A stretch of 64,000 nucleotides of DNA from Apostichopus japonicus (taxonomy: Eukaryota; Echinodermata; Holothuroidea; Aspidochirotida; Stichopodidae). The position numbers and the translations under genes are program-made. Location: positions 3,680,001-3,744,000 of the forward strand of contig NC_092569.1 of NCBI RefSeq assembly GCF_037975245.1, given 5' to 3'. Position 1 is the stretch's first letter, and each line of letters begins with the position of its first letter. This document shows, piece after piece, positions 24,721-38,800 of this stretch. The notes beneath the pieces were generated by a model. That model was not told where the DNA came from and searched no databases. It worked only from the letters and a program-made list of their open reading frames with translations.

Positions 24721-26560
24721 ATTATTTAGCAGGGTATCCGTATTTCTTGGCAAGAACAGATACTACACACGCATCTCAGTAGTTAGAGCAAACAGATGGA
24801 CTGACATAACGTATACTAAACACCAATTTACATGTTACAAACATGTTGACAAACAGACAAGGCAAATAAATAATACAATTGAAATGAGACACATTACCCA
24901 ACTTTCATCCTTGGTCTATACGACATAGAGATAACTTCACAAAACAGCCCCTCCCCCTCCCCTCCCCCTCCCCCAACAAAAGAAAATCACATTTTATGTC
25001 ATGTGGGAGATATTACAGGTTTTACGTTCCCTTCACACACAAGACTATAAAACGTGAGCAAGTGTTAATGTGACGTCATTGAGCCACATGTGATTCACTT
25101 TTATGCTTTCTCTATTAATTATTATATTTATTGTGCGTTATGGAGGTTCGTCTTGCAAACGCTGAATCTAACATATTGCAAACCATATCTAACCATGGCC
25201 TTATGATGGCGTTGCTTTCAAATCAACACTGCTTATGTTCACCTTGAACATTTGAAGGAAAAAAGGGGAAAATGTTTCAGATTCTAAAGGAAATATGATA
25301 TCAGATATTTATTAAAACTGACAAGCTTCCAGACACAATTTTCAAGCAGGGATATCTTCCAAACGGAGAAATACGTTTTCTTAGCCGTTTTGAAAGTGTT
25401 ATTCATCACAACGTCCTCTACCATATACCGTCAACTATATATAAAAAAAAACCTGTTTGCAATATTTGTCAAACATTCGATCATTTTATAAACACCTCAT
25501 ATTCTTTCTAAGTCAATATCGATGCCAAGAATTCAGTTACGCGATTTGCATTATACATTGCTAGAGGAATGCAAAAAAAAAATCCAATATTGTTTAAAAT
25601 TCCGATTAAATCTGTATACGTATTTTTGTAGGTTTTCGTTGATTTTCAATTTCTTGTAAAAATGTTATCTTATATAACTTATCATGTTTTTGCCTCAAAG
25701 GCATCTTACGAAATTTTGTCAGTTTTACCCTGTTTTGCTCATATAATTGATAGTTTTTATAAGTCAATTGTTCAGGGTAAAAAAAAAACTCAATTTATTA
25801 ATTGGACTGATTGTTTTACTCAGTTTGTCTTTTGTTTTTTGTTGTTTTTCTTCATTGACATAACTGTTCCCTCTATTCCTTCCTAGTGTAGCCTAAGGCC
25901 TATTTAGTTATCTGGCATTAAGGTATCAATCTTTGGCAGTCATCTGTTACAGAGCTTGATCAAGGTTCACAAGCTATCAAGAGGAATAATAAAATGTTGA
26001 AAACACACAAAAATGGATGATAATTATCAGTTGTAATGACGAGTTATGTGTGAAACCTGCTATCACCTTTTTTATATATAATCCAAAACAAGAAAGGTAA
26101 CGTATGATCAAAAAAGCAGGTAACAGTGTGCGATATGTTGACGAATAAAAAGTAAAAATTGTAAACCATAGTCTAATATATTCCACTCCCCCCCCCCCAA
26201 CCTAGTAAGGATGTCCAGGTTAATTAACTTCCTGTGACGTCACGTGTCATGTGATTTAACTCTGGCATTCTGTCATTATAAATGATGTGAAGACCGTCTA
26301 AACTATATAGTGCATTTGCCAGCGAAGAGCATTTCTGATATTTACCTGTGAACTACTCAAATGGAACCCAAATGTATATATAGATTCAGTAATAAAGAAC
26401 CATATAGTAGTAATATGGGTCTTCATATTAACATAGACACAAACCCAACCAATCATGATTGGCCTATATGATGAAAAAAACACATTAATATCTGTCATGA
26501 ACAACTCTGCCAAACAGCTTAAACTTTTCTTTTGCCACATGTTCTTCTTTATTTATTAAT
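24721..26560. other. Unannotated stretch
   Basis: No gene supported. There is a C-rich CCCCTCC-type repeat at 24952-24973, an 11-base C run at 26188, and TGACGTCA at 25071 and 26236. The AT-rich frame 25662-25886 has no motif. Confidence 0.5.
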
Positions 26561-26561
26561 T

Positions 26562-26915
26562 TTTCTATTGATTGATTGATTGATTCATGCATTCATTCAT
26601 TTAGTCATTCATTTATTCATTCATTCTTTCATTCATGGAAGAATGAAAGAAGGAATCCGTGTATGTATGTATGCATGCATGCATGCATACATGGATGCAT
26701 TCATTCATTCGTTTATTCGTTCGTTCGTTCGTTCATTCATTCATTTCTCTATTCATTCATTCCTGAATTCATTCTTTCATTCATGGAAGAATAAAAGAAG
26801 GAATTCATGTATGCATGCATGGATGCATGCATTCATTCACTCACTCATTCATTCATTCACTCGTTTATTCGTTCGTTCGTTCATTCGTTCGTTCGTGCGT
26901 TCGTTCATTCATTCA
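26562..26915. repeat. ATTC-family tetranucleotide array with a 148-bp higher-order duplication
   Basis: Runs of ATTG, ATTC, GTAT, GCAT and GTTC tetramers follow each other. The block ATTCATGGAAGAAT...GAAGGAAT occurs at 26631 and again at 26779, so a unit of about 148 bp has been duplicated. Ser/His/Phe-rich frames (26576-26794, 26580-26960) are products of the tetramer, which cycles through all three frames. Confidence 0.95.
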
Positions 26916-28086
26916 CCTAATGAACCTTATTCAGAGTTCGGTCACATAATCGAAATATGATGGTAGGGTTTTGTGTCTCATTTCAGGTGTAAATAGCATC
27001 ACATAAGTATTACTAATCGCTCTCCTTCACGAAGAGCATTGTGGGATACCTTAGATGTCTACATCATTCAACTGCTTGAAACATGCGTACATATCTCAAG
27101 TCTATGAACTCTATATCAAACGAAGTCAATTCCTCCTCTGCAGCAAAAAAAAAGTAGAAAATATTCAGAGACCTTAAAAGGACAGTATTAAAGTCAGAAA
27201 CGAAATTTGTGATATATTTTATAGCACCCCATATAGACATAATTAATTTTTTATGTGTTTTTTGTATCTTCTTCTTCTTCTGAGAACTTACACAATCAAA
27301 TAAGGAATTGCACGATTCTAGGGCATTAAAAGTACGACAAACATAACCGTGACAGGATTAAAATCTTTGTCGTTTCTTTGAAGGGTTTCATTTGAGCAAT
27401 TAATGAAGTATTTATCTTTATTGTGGGGAGTACATCACTGATATTTGTTTTCAGTCAGCGCTTGCAAGACTTCTTTTACATTGCTACCAAAATGACATGG
27501 TGCTTAGATATCTTCATCGTTTTAATATTGCATATTGAATGGATTTGTTTGTTTGTTAATTGCCAGAATTTTGTACTCCATTGTGAAAAAGAAACACTTA
27601 GGTACCTGGCAACATAATATGTTACTTTAGTCCAGACTTGTAAGTATAATTTCAATTTCTTTATTCCAGTATAAATTATAAAATTTATAAATAGGACACA
27701 AGTCCTCGCCTGTACTAGCAAAGTTGCAGCCTGTAGGCTCGTACTCGACTTCAAGGCTTTGTACTCATTTTCGTATACTCATAGCATGTTGGAATGTAGT
27801 ATAAGTTCTAATGCAAAATTCAATACTCGTACCTTGTGCTTCGAACCTTGTACTAATGTTCGTACGCGTGACGCGGGAAATTGTACAATGTACTCGTTCT
27901 CTTGGGATTGTACTCGTACCACGAGTCTATTTTAGTCTACCAAATTCCCAGAAAAAAACACTTCAATTACACTTACCGTTCAAATGTTTGCAAATGACAC
28001 AAGACCCATAAATTATCCTAACTTAATTTAATTTAAAAATGTATAATATTCACGTTTATTACTTAAAACTCTAAATTGGGGGATTC
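26916..28086. other. Unannotated stretch; GTACTCGT-rich segment at 27690-27930
   Basis: No gene supported. In 27690-27930 variants of TGTACTCGT recur about ten times at irregular spacing, which may be a decayed short tandem repeat. Frames at 27423-27617 and 27476-27754 overlap on opposite strands. Confidence 0.45.
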
Positions 28087-28087
28087 A

Positions 28088-28232
28088 AATATATATATAT
28101 ATATATGTATTATATAAGTATTATATATTTTGGTATATATGTATATGTATTATATATTTTGGTATATATATATATATATATATTGTTATATATATATATA
28201 TATATATGTATATGTATATTTATATATATATA

Positions 28233-28266
<34 letters not shown>
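28088..28266. repeat. (TA)n microsatellite with TATTTTGG and TGTA interruptions
   Basis: TA tracts with two copies of a TATTATATATTTTGGTATA-like segment (28118-28136 and 28149-28167), then longer TA runs. Confidence 0.93.
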
Positions 28267-28268
<2 letters not shown>

Positions 28269-31200
28269 GTTAGTTGGAGGGGTATCCTATTAACTTCAAT
28301 TTAATTGTTTGGTCGAATTGGTTTGAAGTTAGAACGGAACACAAAATGCATGGGGGTAAATTTGCTCTAATATTTACTCTACTTGGAAACTATCCCCTAC
28401 GGTCAATTAGGCCTATATACGATAAATAACATCATTACAACATAAACAATATTAAAAAAATCAACAATAAAAGGGAAAACAATAACGAAAAATGAGTACA
28501 GTATTTGATTTGAAGCGTGAACGGCATTCTGAATACGATGAAAATAATTCCTTATTCGCGATAATCACATATGTTTACTATATTTTGAACAAAAATGCAT
28601 TTTTTTCTTAACTAAACAACGCCGCGAAAGTGTAGTTGGTTTACAGCACTCACGAACACAACAATAAAACGATCTAACCTAACTTAAGTATTATTGACTT
28701 CATTCAAAAGATGCAAAAGACATGTCAAACTTATGACGTCATCATGTACGTAATGCTCATAGCAGCACTGAAAGATGTGGTCCTTGTTATTGCCCTTTAC
28801 TGTACAGAAAAAAACCAAAAAATAAAAATAAATAAATAAATAAAACGAGGAAGCAAAACACCAACCACCAGCTCTTTATAACTCCCTCTAAAACTACCTT
28901 CAGAGTATCGGAACAATTTCTTATTATTGAAGAACCTACTTTCCTCATTTTACAATCATATAATATCTCGAAATTATGGTATGAAACCAATGAGAAATAT
29001 TTTTAGATAAATTCCTCGATATAAATGTGCCAACATTTGGACTTAAGGTTGATGATATATAGTAACATACAATACTTTACTTCGATATTAAGTTAATGCT
29101 AATAATATTCGCCACTGAGTTCAGGACGGTGTTTATATAGAAATATGACCAAGGTCATACTATGTTAGGCTGTAAATTATAACGTGCGCTTCTATTGAGC
29201 CTATACATATATGCAGTAGAATAATAATATATCCAACTTTCATTGTCGAGAAGGATTTGTATATATATTTTTTTGATCACGTGACTATATGTATCTGTTT
29301 AAATACTTATTTTATCAAATCAAAACGAAAATTTTTCCAAAAATTGGTGTAGCCTAAATGATATATCTAACGCTACAATTCAAACCACTTGAAGAAAAAA
29401 CATTTCATATAGGTGGTAAGTTAACTGACAGTAGGCCCTGCGTTTGGGTAAAACCGACATAAACATGTTTGTGATCATTCTTTGATATTTCATGATTTGC
29501 CGACATTTTTGTTCCTCAGTCAACTCGACCCGTATCACTAAAGCTCACAGTGTTTTTTTTTATAGGGGGGGGGGGGGCTATTTTTCGAGAAAAGTTATCA
29601 TATGGTGTCTTGCCCATGAAGGTATGTTGTTTTATTTTTTTTTTGTTCTCAAACCTTATAACCTTACATGCTAAAGCTGCCTGTATTGCCTACCTAATTA
29701 GTTCACACATAACAAGGGAGGTTTAAAACTCGTCTTTTGTGCGAATCGTCCAGATTTCTCATTCTCTACGTCATAGTGTGGCTTTGTTTATGTAGTTTTC
29801 AAGCCATTTGGTCATTAAAACAACCATACAAAGAAGACGTGGTGAAGCCTCGTCAAATCGCAGGCAAGTTTGATAAGCGCCGCCCATGAACACGTGCCTT
29901 GGCATTAGGTACGTCCAGATTGTACTTAAAAGCCAAAATCTCTTCTTTCTCTTTATCAGGTAGTTTCGTCTTTGTTCTCTGTTATTTCCCCCGATTGCAG
30001 CCGCACACTCGACTAGGCACACGTCCGGCGTACGCCGCTCACCGCTTTTCGGCCTGGTTACTATATATACTATATATACTACGTTCTTTAATCCCAAAGA
30101 CAAGCCTTTTGCAATGCACAGCAGCAATCGTCGTCAAACACGCGAACGGATTCTGTTATCATTTTATTATGCAGGGAATATATTTCTGCAAGCTTCCATG
30201 CCTGACTACGCATGCGCGCGGTAGAGAAATGACTCCAGTTTCTGCATTAAAATGCAAGTAAATTGAGTTTGCAGAATGTATTAGAAGAAAGCGCTAGCGT
30301 ACGGAGGCCACAGTTCGGGTTGAAGCCTTCATCAAGATACATGCAGTGTTCGGCAAGGAGTGCCTAAGCTGGCGTCGTCTATTTTTTTTCTTTACGTCCA
30401 CGCCCTAACACTAAAGCTACTAGAGAAAAAAAGGAAGTATGCTGGAGACTTCTCGGGAACGAGACTTAACTTTTCCCATCCAGTAAGGTATGTATACAAA
30501 TTATTTTATCCTATGGCATCACCGACTATTATAGTCTTCTATTATCTCTATGATCGGAGAATGAAAACAGATAAAAAAAAAATAACCACTTAGCTGCTTA
30601 CAAATCCTAAATCTTATAATGATATAAATTACATCCAAGATGGATATTTCAGATTCACTTGCCTTGAAGATCAATCGAATATCTTCTAAAAAAATCAATC
30701 ACGTATCCTCCCTTTGTTTACATCATATTAATGATGTGATGGGATGATTTTGAAAACAAAAGCTGGTTATTTTTCTTTTGTTTTATTTTGCCATATTGCG
30801 TGGTTCATACAATCCCTTGAGTGCTAGGTTAAAAATGACACCGCATGAAAGATGCGTGTCTCGTGCACGTTTTAAATGTCTACAATATGTCAGCTTTCAT
30901 ATGAACAGGTTGTTGTGACTAAGGTTATGGGAAATGATTCCAGATTCGATAGCAATAAGAATAGAGGAAAAGGAAGGAAATACCGAATCTGTGCAGACCA
31001 AAAAACAAGAAGGTTTTAATTTTGGAAATCATTTGCGAGATTCTCAAAATGATTTCGACGGGTCGGAAATCCGTGAAAGAAACGAAAGTGGAGAGAGCTT
31101 GACTTTCAAACCACCTTGCAATCTTGAATATCAAATTTGACAAGCTGGCGAGTATGATATTCAAGTATACACAAAAAAGGCTGCCTATAAGGCGACAAAA

Positions 31201-31784
31201 CACAACCAAAAATAGAAACACGTTCAATTAATATATTCCATAGATAACATATTGTTTTGTATGTTAATTATTTTATTTCAATATGATTCTGTAGAGTATT
31301 TGACACTATGGAGACCGAGATTTAAATCTTTCTATTGATGTATTAATGAATAATCATATCGACTGATGCATATTTAATGAGCTGATAATCAAGTTGTATC
31401 ATTAATCAGATATGTCACCTACAGGTAAAAAAAATAATAACTGTCATCTATAGGCAGTGCGATTCTGAGATTTGCTGCTAAGAGAGTTGAGCATTTGGGC
31501 TGCTTACCTTTATATGTAACCGAAAAGTCTTTAAATTTTGTTTTGAAAATCTGAAATGAATGTTTGAAACATAATTCGTTCGTTATGTTGAGCCTTACGA
31601 TTTCTTATATCAGAATTAAAACTAGCAGGTATTGTAACTTGCTTCTTTCTATAGAAATGCTGAACAAATATAATAAGTTGTTCAAGGAATTTTAAGAATC
31701 GGAACACTTGTATTCTTTCATCACCAAAATTGTTTGAAAAATTATATATTAGTGAAGAAAAAAAAGTATTAGTGAGGGAAGAAA
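28267..31784. other. Unannotated 3.5-kb stretch
   Basis: No supported gene. A 13-base G run lies at 29565-29577 and TGACGTCA at 28734. Opposite-strand open frames overlap at 29771-30127/29899-30261 and at 30925-31227/30934-31140. The 68-residue plus-strand frame at 30934 (hydrophilic, Glu/Asn-rich) is the most protein-like, but it has no recognised motif and no splice support. Confidence 0.45.
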
Positions 31785-32035
31785 TAATATGAATGAATGA
31801 ATGAATGTATGAATGAATGTATGGATGAATGCATACATGCATGACTGACTGACTGAATGAATAAATGAGTGGAGGAATGAATGAATAAATGGAATAACTA
31901 CAGAAAGAGAGAAAAGAATTTGAATAAAACAAGAAGAAATGAAAAGAACAAAAGAAATAACAAGAAAGAACAAAAGATAGAGAGAACAAAAGAAAGAGAG
32001 AACAAAAGAAAGAACAAATGAAGAAAAGAGCATTA
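31785..32035. repeat. GAAT tetranucleotide run plus purine-only tract
   Basis: A GAATGAAT/GTATGAAT array (31788-31890) is the reverse-complement type of the 26.6 kb array. It passes into about 130 bp that is almost entirely A and G (AAAGAAAGAACAAAAG-like). Such tracts can form triplex structures. The 197-residue minus-strand Phe/Leu/Ser frame across it is a product of the composition. Confidence 0.88.
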
Positions 32036-33766
32036 GAATCCAAACAGAATTGTTGCACACAAAGTGTACACCGGTCTACTGCAATTTGTCGATACATAAA
32101 GCAAAAAAGAGCAAATAAAAGCACATCCTAGAAACTAGCTTCTCAATTGCAATAAATTTTTCATTTCTTCTATAACTACATTGTAAAATTTCCCTTTCAA
32201 AGTAATTCTTTATTGCTACCTAAATAAAGCAGACTTTGAACAACCTCGAGTCCTAATCAAACATTTTTTTGTCAGAGACCGTGACAAATGGCTGACGTCA
32301 CTCATTGCATCATCGTTAAGATATACCAAATCAAAGGCCACACTTTGGTTTGCTTTTGGCCATTTTATAACAAGAAAGAGAGGAAGTGAGAAAGAAAGAG
32401 AAAGCGAGATGGAGATGGAGACAGAGAGTGGGAGAGACTTTTTTTTTTGCCTTTGTCATTTGCATTTATTTGTATTTTTCTTTTGCACGATAATAAAGAA
32501 AATATCTCTGCAGGCAATATGCTGGCAGATTCCGTCACCGCTATTTGTTGTATCTCCTTTTACCCTTTGTTGGTTCAATAACATATATACAGATCTCTTA
32601 AAAATAACGTCATTGAGTTTAGAATTGCATATCCTCCTATTTATACACGAACATTCTGATTCGGTATAATTATGTGACTACTTGTTTCTCATAAAAATGG
32701 CTGCAAAAAAAAAAAAAAAAAATTGGACAAAAAATTACGGGGAAAAGGAAACCGACAGTGGTGCGAGAAAAAAAGAATTTGTCACAAATAATATGACTGC
32801 AGTTTATATTTGGCTTTTGTAAGATCCACTACATCAAATACAAAGAAAGAAAAAGAAAGAAATAGGGCAACTTTCCTCGAAATTCCCTCGGCGTCCTTCT
32901 TTTGTCCATACCAATCAAAGCTATAATAAACTTTCATTAAAGAGGCAGATTTTGATTCGCAAGGCTTTAAAATTGCCGTGACGACAGTGGTTTCTATGAG
33001 CTTTGCAACTTTAATTACACTCAAGCTGACCGATATCCAGCGCTCGTATCCTGCCTTTGTGTGAGCTATTCGGGTTTAATTTTTTTCTCTCCACCTCTCT
33101 CTCTAGCTGTTTGCTTGCGCTATTAAGTGCGCCCTGTTTTGTAACTTTTGATTTCACTTAAACCCCATTGTATAAGGTGGGTACGTAGGTAGGTAGCCCT
33201 TAACAACAAAGAAAGAATCCCTGCGGCTGGTATGCAGTCGAGGCGCGTGCCGGGCTTTGTGCTTGTCCGCAGTATCTGCGAGATTAGAGGGCTTTGTTTG
33301 CGGCTCAGCTGCATCTCACCCATTGGTTTCGTCATACAAATTAACTTTTTCTAGCCTCTTTGGAATGATATTGGGGGCTTCAATTATATATTTTAAAAAC
33401 GTGAGGCGGGGCTGCGCAGTTGAAATAGAAAGATAAACACGAGGGAGAAAGAAGGGAGGAAAGAGAGCAAAAGTCTGTTTGACTTTAGCATATTTTGATT
33501 GGTCTTATTAAGTCTTATATGAAAAGACTAAAGGTCTTGCCACTTGTATGATGTTATTGGAAAGAGTGAACCTAAAAGGACGAGTTATCATGGCATCGAA
33601 CGTACGTACGACGTGGTTACCACAGCGTGGACTACATACTCAAAGGGATTTATTTTACAATTCTTTGTTATTTGGTAATTGATTCAAATAAAACAAGGAA
33701 GAAAAAAAACAACAACAAATTGTTACGTTTTGAATCATTAACTGAATGAATGCAGTCATGTGCGAC

Positions 33767-33769
<3 letters not shown>
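32036..33769. other. Unannotated stretch with GA tract
   Basis: A GA-rich tract lies at 32371-32440, an A run at 32705-32722 and TGACGTCA at 32293. The 33123-33340 segment is less AT-rich than its surroundings, but its minus-strand frame (33123-33335) is unrecognised. Confidence 0.45.

Positions 33770-33804
<35 letters not shown>
33770..33804. repeat. Short (TA)n microsatellite
   Basis: About 17 TA units. Confidence 0.9.
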
Positions 33805-33807
<3 letters not shown>

Positions 33808-35811
33808 GTTATGTATAGGAATTATTTGACTGGTGCAGAACCAACTGGAAAACTTAGAATTTAGGAGCTTACTTTACCTTTCCTTACCAAATTTATTTCT
33901 TATTTATTTTTCCTTCTTTTTTTGCATTTTAATTGCATTGTTCAATAATTGATCTTCTTGGTAAATGTCTTGATTATGCCCCTGCACGAATTTAGCTATA
34001 TCAGACGTGAGTAGTTTTATACGTGTGAATTTAAGATCCACGGGAGTATAATTACCTCTCTATACGCGCTACTGCCCTGAGTTGTCTTCCGGCTACAAAA
34101 ACAGAAATGGTTCAGGCATAATTGAGGTACTATATGTATATATAGAAGCCGTTGAATAGCTTCCTATTATAACGTACAAAGAGTAACAATGCCACTGTAC
34201 ATCGCATACATATATACATATGCACAGGGTAAAGTAAAACCGCAGAAGACAGGCCTTCCTGTTAAGCGCACATGCACACTGATCGGAAAGCCGTGAGATA
34301 CGTGTACAGAGGTTCCATTTCTGGATAATCAGTTGCGTTTTGATGCACATGATTGCGCCTTGGACATGCATGCGCAGCAGGGGTGACGCCCAGCTGCCAT
34401 GGCATCATTAAGCGAACGAATCGCATGCAAAACGCTACAGACAGAACAAAAAGGGGATAGCCAGAGAAAATGAGCCAAGAGAGAAAACGATTAACTGAAG
34501 CTGTTAATTATATTGTAGTGCAATGCTCGTGTATACAGGTCGCAGGGTGTTATGTGTAAGAGTGAATAACTCCATATCTGTGTTTCAATGCAATTGTAAT
34601 CATTTTTTCACTCGCAAGGGTATCAATGTTATTGTGTTATATTTTAATGGGTGTATATGTGACTATTTTGTATAATGTGTTAATATAGCCTATGTTCATA
34701 CATCTGTAAACGCCTATGTGTGATCATGTGTCTATGTGTGAATAGCCTATGTGTCTTATAAAACTATGTGTCTATAATTGCTTCTGCTTAGGTACTCTGT
34801 TCACTGGACCTTTTCATGAAAAGAAAAGTAAACACAGAGGTCCTTTTCATATGTATGATATAACTCATTTAAAACGTTTAGCCCTGTCCACTCATGAACA
34901 TTATTTACACAGTAAACAAACAGTGTGTGGACTAGTATGGTCAATGCATTCACAAACCACAAGATGCACAAACAAAACAGTTAATAGGATATCCTACGCC
35001 ATAAACAAGAAATGTATGTAGTAACGCTAACTGTCTTTTCACAAAAATGAAAATTAGTAAAGGCTTTTTTCGAGAATCATTCAATTCAACGAATAAAACA
35101 GGAAATTTATTATGTTTTCTACAAAAGTTGTGCTGTCAAAATGGTCTCTGTTGGTACGTTACGCTCAGAGATTTTTTATTCTTTTTTTTTACTTTCTTTA
35201 TCTTAACTTTCCCCTGAGGTAATTTGATTTGGGTGCAATAAGCTGTCAGTCATGGCTGCCATCTTTCGTTTGGGGTTTTGTCCTCGCAAGACGCAAAAAA
35301 AAAAAAAAAAAAAAAATCGATGAAAACATAATTTGTACAAAGAGAGAGAGAGTTATCGAGAGCAACAATATGAAGTGAAAACAAGCGTACATCACCTCGA
35401 TATAATGAACGCTTGACCGGTTGAACACGTGACTAGCTAATTGATTTACTCCATCTTTTGTCTCTATTACTATCATGGAAGACGTTAAGGAAATGACATA
35501 ATCAAGACAAACTGTGTAAACTTTAGACTGAAGTGGAATTGTTGACTTCTTTGTCTCTGAGCTCGTTTTTCTTTAGAAAGAAAAAAACGATGTTTTAAAA
35601 TCTCTAGCGGGTTGCAAAAAAATTAAAATTAAAATACAGTAAGATGAAATGATGATAATAATATACGAAATTAAATCAATTTTCGAAAGTAAAGCTTTGT
35701 CAAGATTCAGCGTAAAATTTGGTGATAGAGGCTCGTGTACACACCAAAGCGTCAATTTTTATTGCGAGACGCCGCTTTCATTGACGTAATACGGGTTTCA
35801 ACGGTGTTTGT
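33805..35811. other. Unannotated stretch
   Basis: No supported gene. An A run of about 24 lies at 35296-35317. The segment 34690-34790 is rich in CTATGTGT repeats. Frames at 34093-34371 (minus) and 34749-35021 (plus) are unrecognised. Confidence 0.45.
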
Positions 35812-35892
35812 ACCTAATATGCACTGTGGGCACATAACAGTATATTGTCAGGACTACCTAATATGCACTGTGGGTACATAACAGTAGTATGA
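35812..35892. repeat. Two-copy direct repeat, period 44 bp
   Basis: ACCTAATATGCACTGTGGG plus CACATAACAGTA is repeated 44 bp downstream with one substitution, a recent local duplication. Confidence 0.88.
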
Positions 35893-38800
35893 GGCCATGG
35901 CAGCCTCTTTCAACCATAATTTAAAGGCGACGTAATATATAGCTAGATTTTCAATGCCAACTTTTTAATATGCATAACAAAGTACCGGAACAATATAGGT
36001 AAGTTTGGAAATCAAAATTACAAAGTTCTCAATGTTCCATGGAATTTCGAAATGATGACGTCAGGTCCTCTGTATAGGCATTTTTGTAGACTCTGTACAA
36101 TTCTATACAATTCTTTTCAAAATCTTCTTTTAAGCTTGGAATACTCAACAGGGCAAGCGCAAGGTAAAATGCAACCCTCGTTTCGTCTCGTTATGGTTGT
36201 TAATGTATAGTAAATATTTTATACCACAAAAGATGACGTAAATGTGTACTGGACTAGGAAGTTCAGCCACTTTATATTATGAGCCGCCTTTATAAAGCTT
36301 TCCAATTTCCGGAATAGTTAAATTGATACTAAAATGCAACCACTACTCGTAATACTATTTTTTAACTAGTGATCTTTTAACATGAAGGGTATTTTCTTTA
36401 CCAAAGGTCATCATTTAAGAGGATTTCGAGAAAATTACAATATTTGTAATCGAACGTCTGGACGGACAATGTATGCTTATAACTTCTTCTTTTTTAGGAT
36501 TTTGGAACTGCATCAGTAATAAGAGAAAATCTTTAAGATTCGAGACACGTGTTAAATTTTGATTTTTGATTAAACCATATTGACATCGGTCACGGCGAAA
36601 ATTCATGACATCATTCCATTCACAGATCGTGATTGGACAACACGAATATATGAGTGTTGCCGCGTTAGGTTACAGTTTGAACAGTTGGGTAGGAATATAG
36701 TTTTTTATACTCAGGAATACAACTATTTTTGTTTGGTCGTTAATAATCGATAATTTTACCAATCATTACCAAAATCCACAAAATAATAACAATGAATGTA
36801 GCTGAAATGCTACTAAATCTTCATAAACTTAAACTTTACCAAAAATTGAATAATGTTTATTACGGCCGGTGACTTCTCTTTCAATGAAGATGATCTCAAG
36901 ACACAGTTTAATTAATAACCAATTGATCGTTTACTTTATTGACTTATACCGGTTTCGGTTACGGACTACTTTTAGCAAAATTTTATCCATTCGTTTCCTT
37001 CACAACTTAACAAGAGAAAACCTTAACTTTATAATAATAACCTCTGCGTGCTGTGAACTAACTATTTTGTGAATGTAACTGTTCCTGGATGGCTTTTCAC
37101 ATATATTTCAATTACTCTCCTTATTTTTTTTTATTTATTCAACCGATTAACTTCCAGTGATTTATCTTTTCCCCAAAATGCTGAAAGACTAGGTTGTTAA
37201 TTTGCTTTCATGATAAAAGTGATATAAATCCTTAGAACAATACAACTATAGCAATGTCTAATGGAGAAAAGATCAATTTGAACGGTTTTACTCACGTTAT
37301 TATTTACACGCGACTAATCCCTTCATGAAATGGACGCAGAATAATTGCCACAAAACTGTCACTAAAACCTTAAAATAATGACTAATTTGTCTTTGAATGG
37401 AAGAATATTGAATAAAAGCTGATTTCTCTTTTTCTCATTATCCTTTTTATAAGACAATTGTTTATATTAATTTGCACTGTTGATAAAAATTGACTGGTAA
37501 GAAATAAAAATATATGAATGAAATGCAATTTATATATAGATCTCAACAAGTGGCAAAGCAAAACAAAAAAGCAAATAAAGAAGTAAAATGCTTGACGCTC
37601 GGAAAATAGATGTTGCAATATTTGCAATATTTTCTTTGAGCAATTCTTTAAGAATTTTTTTTATCGGATATCTTATAAATCAAATCATCAAAAATTAAAA
37701 AAAAAACAGATTATTATGATGAAGAACAGAGTTATATATACGTGCGACATTGACAAGCATATGACACAAATATTAATCACTTGGCTCGTTGGACCATCCC
37801 ACCTGTCATACTAGCCTACGCATGCGTAATAACAGTGTGACAGTTAAACATAGAACAATATGCACACAAATGAAAATATTAAAACCAAGAGCAGATCCCC
37901 TAGTATATAAATTAAGACTGTTGTATCGTACTACCTTTAATGCAAAGTCAATTTGCAGAATTCGTGTGTGCTTTGAGTATGATTATTTGTCTGCGCTCAT
38001 TCGCTTGTTTTTTGCATTTTTCTTTCTGCCCCCGCATTCTGTAAGAACTTGTACACACCCACTCATACGGCGTTGAATAAACGCAGTGTATACTATACTA
38101 TAGTATACTATATCATATGATACTAGACTTTACTATTGCTTAAGTGCATTCGTTAATGGCTGTTACAGTTTGGGGTATGTCTCTGACACATTGGCAGCCG
38201 CGAGGCGAGAATAACGAATTTTTTATTCATCAATTATATGGCTTCAAGAAAAACCTCTCCAAGTCTCCGGCTCAACCAGTGACATTTTAAATGACTTGGG
38301 CTTAACACCCTTCTTCTTCTTCTTGCACACTAACTATACGCTTTGATTATGTTTGCCTCCCATGTGTGCGCGTGCATTACATATGCAGAAATAATTGCAG
38401 AAGACGACTCTAACCTCCGGGGAATTGGTGACATTTAAATTGCGCCTCGAAAGCTCTTTTCAATTCTGTGAGAAAACAGATAAAATGTAGAGAAAATAGG
38501 AGAGAGAGAAGATGAAAAAGAAGAAGAAAAAAAAAGTATAATTTAGGGAGAGAGAGAGAGAGATAGGTGGAGAGAGAAGAAGATGACGCTGGATTGAGAG
38601 GACAAAGGATATATATACAGAGCATTCACCGTAAATATGTAAGGCGCATATATGTCAGTTGTCATAAAGATATTAATGTTGAATCATATATATATACTAG
38701 CCCATTGTATCGTTATATATGAATTTATGCGAGTAACGATATTTCATAAAAGTGACTTTAGAGAAATGTTGTCTTTGAAACGTCATAGTGAACATTTGAT

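Noticed and set aside
26580-26960. Ser/His/Phe-rich 126-residue frame
   Set aside because: Explained by ATTC/GTTC tetramers.
29771-30261. Overlapping 118- and 120-codon frames on opposite strands
   Set aside because: Mutual shadowing, no motif, no start or splice support on either strand.
30925-31227. Hydrophilic 68-residue frame (plus) opposite a hydrophobic 100-residue frame (minus)
   Set aside because: Neither has a recognised motif; the antiparallel pair is typical of a chance stop-poor segment.
31531-32124. 197-residue Phe/Leu/Ser-rich membrane-like frame on the minus strand
   Set aside because: Produced by a purine-only tract and a GAAT array on the plus strand; hydrophobicity reflects composition.
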